Of a DNA stretch of 64,000 nt, positions 62,417 through 64,000 are shown one piece after another. The translations under genes and the position numbers were made by a program. The stretch is from Cryoendolithus antarcticus (lineage: Eukaryota; Ascomycota; Dothideomycetes; Cladosporiales; Cladosporiaceae). The stretch is taken from NCBI GenBank assembly GCA_002077065.1, contig NAJO01000028.1:310001-374000 (forward strand), in the 5' to 3' direction. Position 1 is the stretch's first letter. Each line of letters begins with the position of its first letter. The notes under the pieces are model-generated. The model searched no databases and was not told the DNA's origin. It worked only from the letters and a program-made list of their open reading frames with translations.

Positions 62417-64000
62417 ATGGAGAAAGTGAAGAGCTTCTTCTATGACAAGAAGCAGCAGGTGAGCTTCGATACAACAGTGTCGGTGGTGCTGTAGGACATG
62501 TGTCTAACAGTCGTGCAGGTGGTGCTGTTCTCGTCCACCGCGATTGCCCTCTATGGCTACGATCAGGGCATGATGTCCTTAATCAACACGAATCAGGACT
62601 ACCTAAAGACTATGGGAATAGCTGAGGAAGATCCGCAAGTCGGAGTCATTGTCTCGGTCTATTACCTAGGATGTGCCATTGGAGCCGTACTGTTCTCGCT
62701 GCTGGCAGATAAAAGAGGGAGGAAGCCTGCTCTGTTCGGGTGCTTGACGGTGGCCTCTATCGGAAATCTGATCATGTTCCTCGCTGGGATTGGCAACACC
62801 CCTGGCGCAAGGATTGTGATGTATATTGGCCGAGTCGTCATGGGTTTGGGCGTCGGTGGGGTAGATTCAGTTGTACCTATCTACAGCTCTGAGTTGTCCT
62901 CTGACGATGCTCGGGGCAAGGCTATGGCGCAGGAATTCCAATGGAACATCTTCGGGCTCAATGTAGCATTCGCATTGAACTTACTCGTCACGATACACCT
63001 TGGCAAGACTAACCAGTGGGCCTGGAGGATACCGATCATTGCGATGCAGATTTACCCTGTCGGACTGCTGCTTTTCATTGAGCGGCTTCCCGAATCTCCG
63101 CGCTGGTTCATCTTCCATGAGAGGAGGGAAGACGCAAAGAAGAGCCTACAATTTATCTCTGGCGAGGACAAAGTCGACAACGAACTCAAAGAGCTCATCG
63201 AGAGCCATGAGCAGGAGAGTGAAGGTGGAACTGTTGGCTACATCGACATGCTCACCCCAGGCCACCCGCAATTTCACCCAACCATGGTCACCATCATGGG
63301 CCAAGTCAATCAAGCACTTACCGGCTACGGTGCCATCTCAGTCTATGGCCCTCAGATCTTCGAGCTGCTAGGCTATGACACACGCACTTCGGAATACTTG
63401 ACTCAGGGCAATTACGTCTCATACTTCATACTCATGACTTTCGCCTGGCTCTTGATCGATGCTGTCGGTCGCCGTTCAATCATGATCGCTGGCTCTGCTA
63501 CGATGATCGTCTGCTTTGGACTCTTGACGGTGTTCGGGTGGCTCGCTGCCGACTCGGATAAGTACGGAATTCCGGTTCAAGCCGTCGCCATACCGGGGAT
63601 TGTCTTCCTTTTCGTCGCCACAGGTGCCTTTGGCATTGGATGGCTTGCTACACCGTGGTTACTGCCTACGGAATACTATCCAACGACAGCTAGAGCACAG
63701 GGAACTGCTATCTCTGTCATCGTTTGGGGTTTCATGAACTTCGTGGTGACTCTCATGACCCCAATCCTCTTCAACAACCTCAAGTACATCCTCTTCCTGG
63801 TCTTCGCAGGCACGAACCTCTTCGCTGGAGTCTGGACCTACTTCTATCAACCCGAGACTGGCGGGAGACCGTTCGAGGACAATATCGAGTTCTTCGAGAA
63901 GGCTGGCGAGCAGGGCACCTGGAGAGTCGCCAAAGTCGCAGACGGCAAGTTCAAGAAGATGCCTTACCCCAAAGGTGAGGATGGAGAGAGCCAGCCTTTG
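62417..64000 (+). CDS. MFS sugar transporter (partial at right edge)
   Basis: Exon 1 is 62417–62458 (MEKVKSFFYDKKQQ). A 60 nt intron with branch TCTAAC follows, and exon 2 runs from 62519 to the end of the window without a stop, 508 residues so far. Sugar-porter signatures are in order: ALYGYDQGMMS in helix 1, LADKRGRKPALFG in loop 2–3, RVVMGLGVGGVDSVVPIY, PESPRWF, the mid-loop DKVDNELKEL, YGPQIFELLGY, DAVGRRSIMI, LPTEYYPTTARAQGT and PETGGRPFEDN. Twelve membrane helices are expected in the plasma membrane. The family is firm; the sugar is unknown. Nearly the whole family length is present, so only a short C-terminal tail is likely missing. Confidence 0.9.

Noticed and set aside
1..64000. tRNA, 5S rRNA, CRISPR or prophage features
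   Set aside because: No tRNA B-box in a cloverleaf context, no 5S pattern and no spaced repeats were found; the gene structure is plainly eukaryotic.

Overview
The window is nuclear DNA of a filamentous ascomycete (Pezizomycotina). The evidence is short GT–AG introns of about 50–65 nt with CTAAC/CTGAC-like branch points, compact genes on both strands, and a gene set typical of moulds: a GT41 O-GlcNAc transferase, a FlbD-type Myb regulator, a Whi5/Nrm1-like repressor, GH92 and GH125 mannosidases, MTC6, RRG7 and an Egt2-like lyase. A Dothideomycete (Capnodiales/Mycosphaerellales-like) fits best, but that rank is inference. I see no rRNA, tRNA, CRISPR array, intact transposon or telomeric repeat.

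Layout. 0–6.4 kb: end of a probable BMS1, a secretory-pathway membrane protein, LSM4 followed by a same-frame open extension, mitochondrial ribosomal protein mL44, and a small mitochondrial-type membrane protein. 6.8–20.4 kb: an unknown protein, a GH125 exo-mannosidase, a CLD1-like lipase, SPO7, a GH92 mannosidase, SRP68, a disordered protein with a tandem duplication, and a GNAT acetyltransferase. 20.4–24.5 kb: a gene-poor stretch with two very small cysteine-rich proteins arranged tail to tail. 24.9–36.8 kb: a mitochondrial PDK/BCKDK-type kinase, an F-box-like protein, a Whi5-domain protein, an aldo-keto reductase with seven exons, an unknown protein, a TatD/Scn1 nuclease and a bicupin quercetinase-like enzyme. 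38.3–47.6 kb: a 1,647-residue OGT-like protein, a 3.2 kb gap, and the FlbD-like Myb factor. 48.6–64 kb: MTC6, RRG7, the Egt2-like lyase, a cytochrome P450, a mitochondrial PPR protein, and the start of an MFS sugar transporter that runs off the right edge.

Most genes are scattered housekeeping functions: mitochondrial gene expression and metabolism (mL44, PPR protein, RRG7, the kinase, CLD1), lipid control (CLD1 and SPO7 share a promoter region), RNA and protein targeting (LSM4, SRP68), and secreted N-/O-mannan trimming (GH92 plus GH125). The AKR, cupin and P450 do not form a convincing metabolite cluster.

The most striking property is how often otherwise well-preserved genes are interrupted by one small lesion. 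GH125 and GH92 each need one base to restore frame. The P450 lacks an AG at the one place an acceptor is needed. The PPR protein is split by one in-frame TAA. The LSM4 frame continues for 247 codons past a TAG, with arginine-glycine repeats on both sides. These are either recoding, strain-specific decay (for example in a duplicated or hybrid genome) or sequence errors, and they should be checked first. The best candidate for a new gene is a two-exon, 28-residue zinc-ribbon microprotein at 24278–24427.
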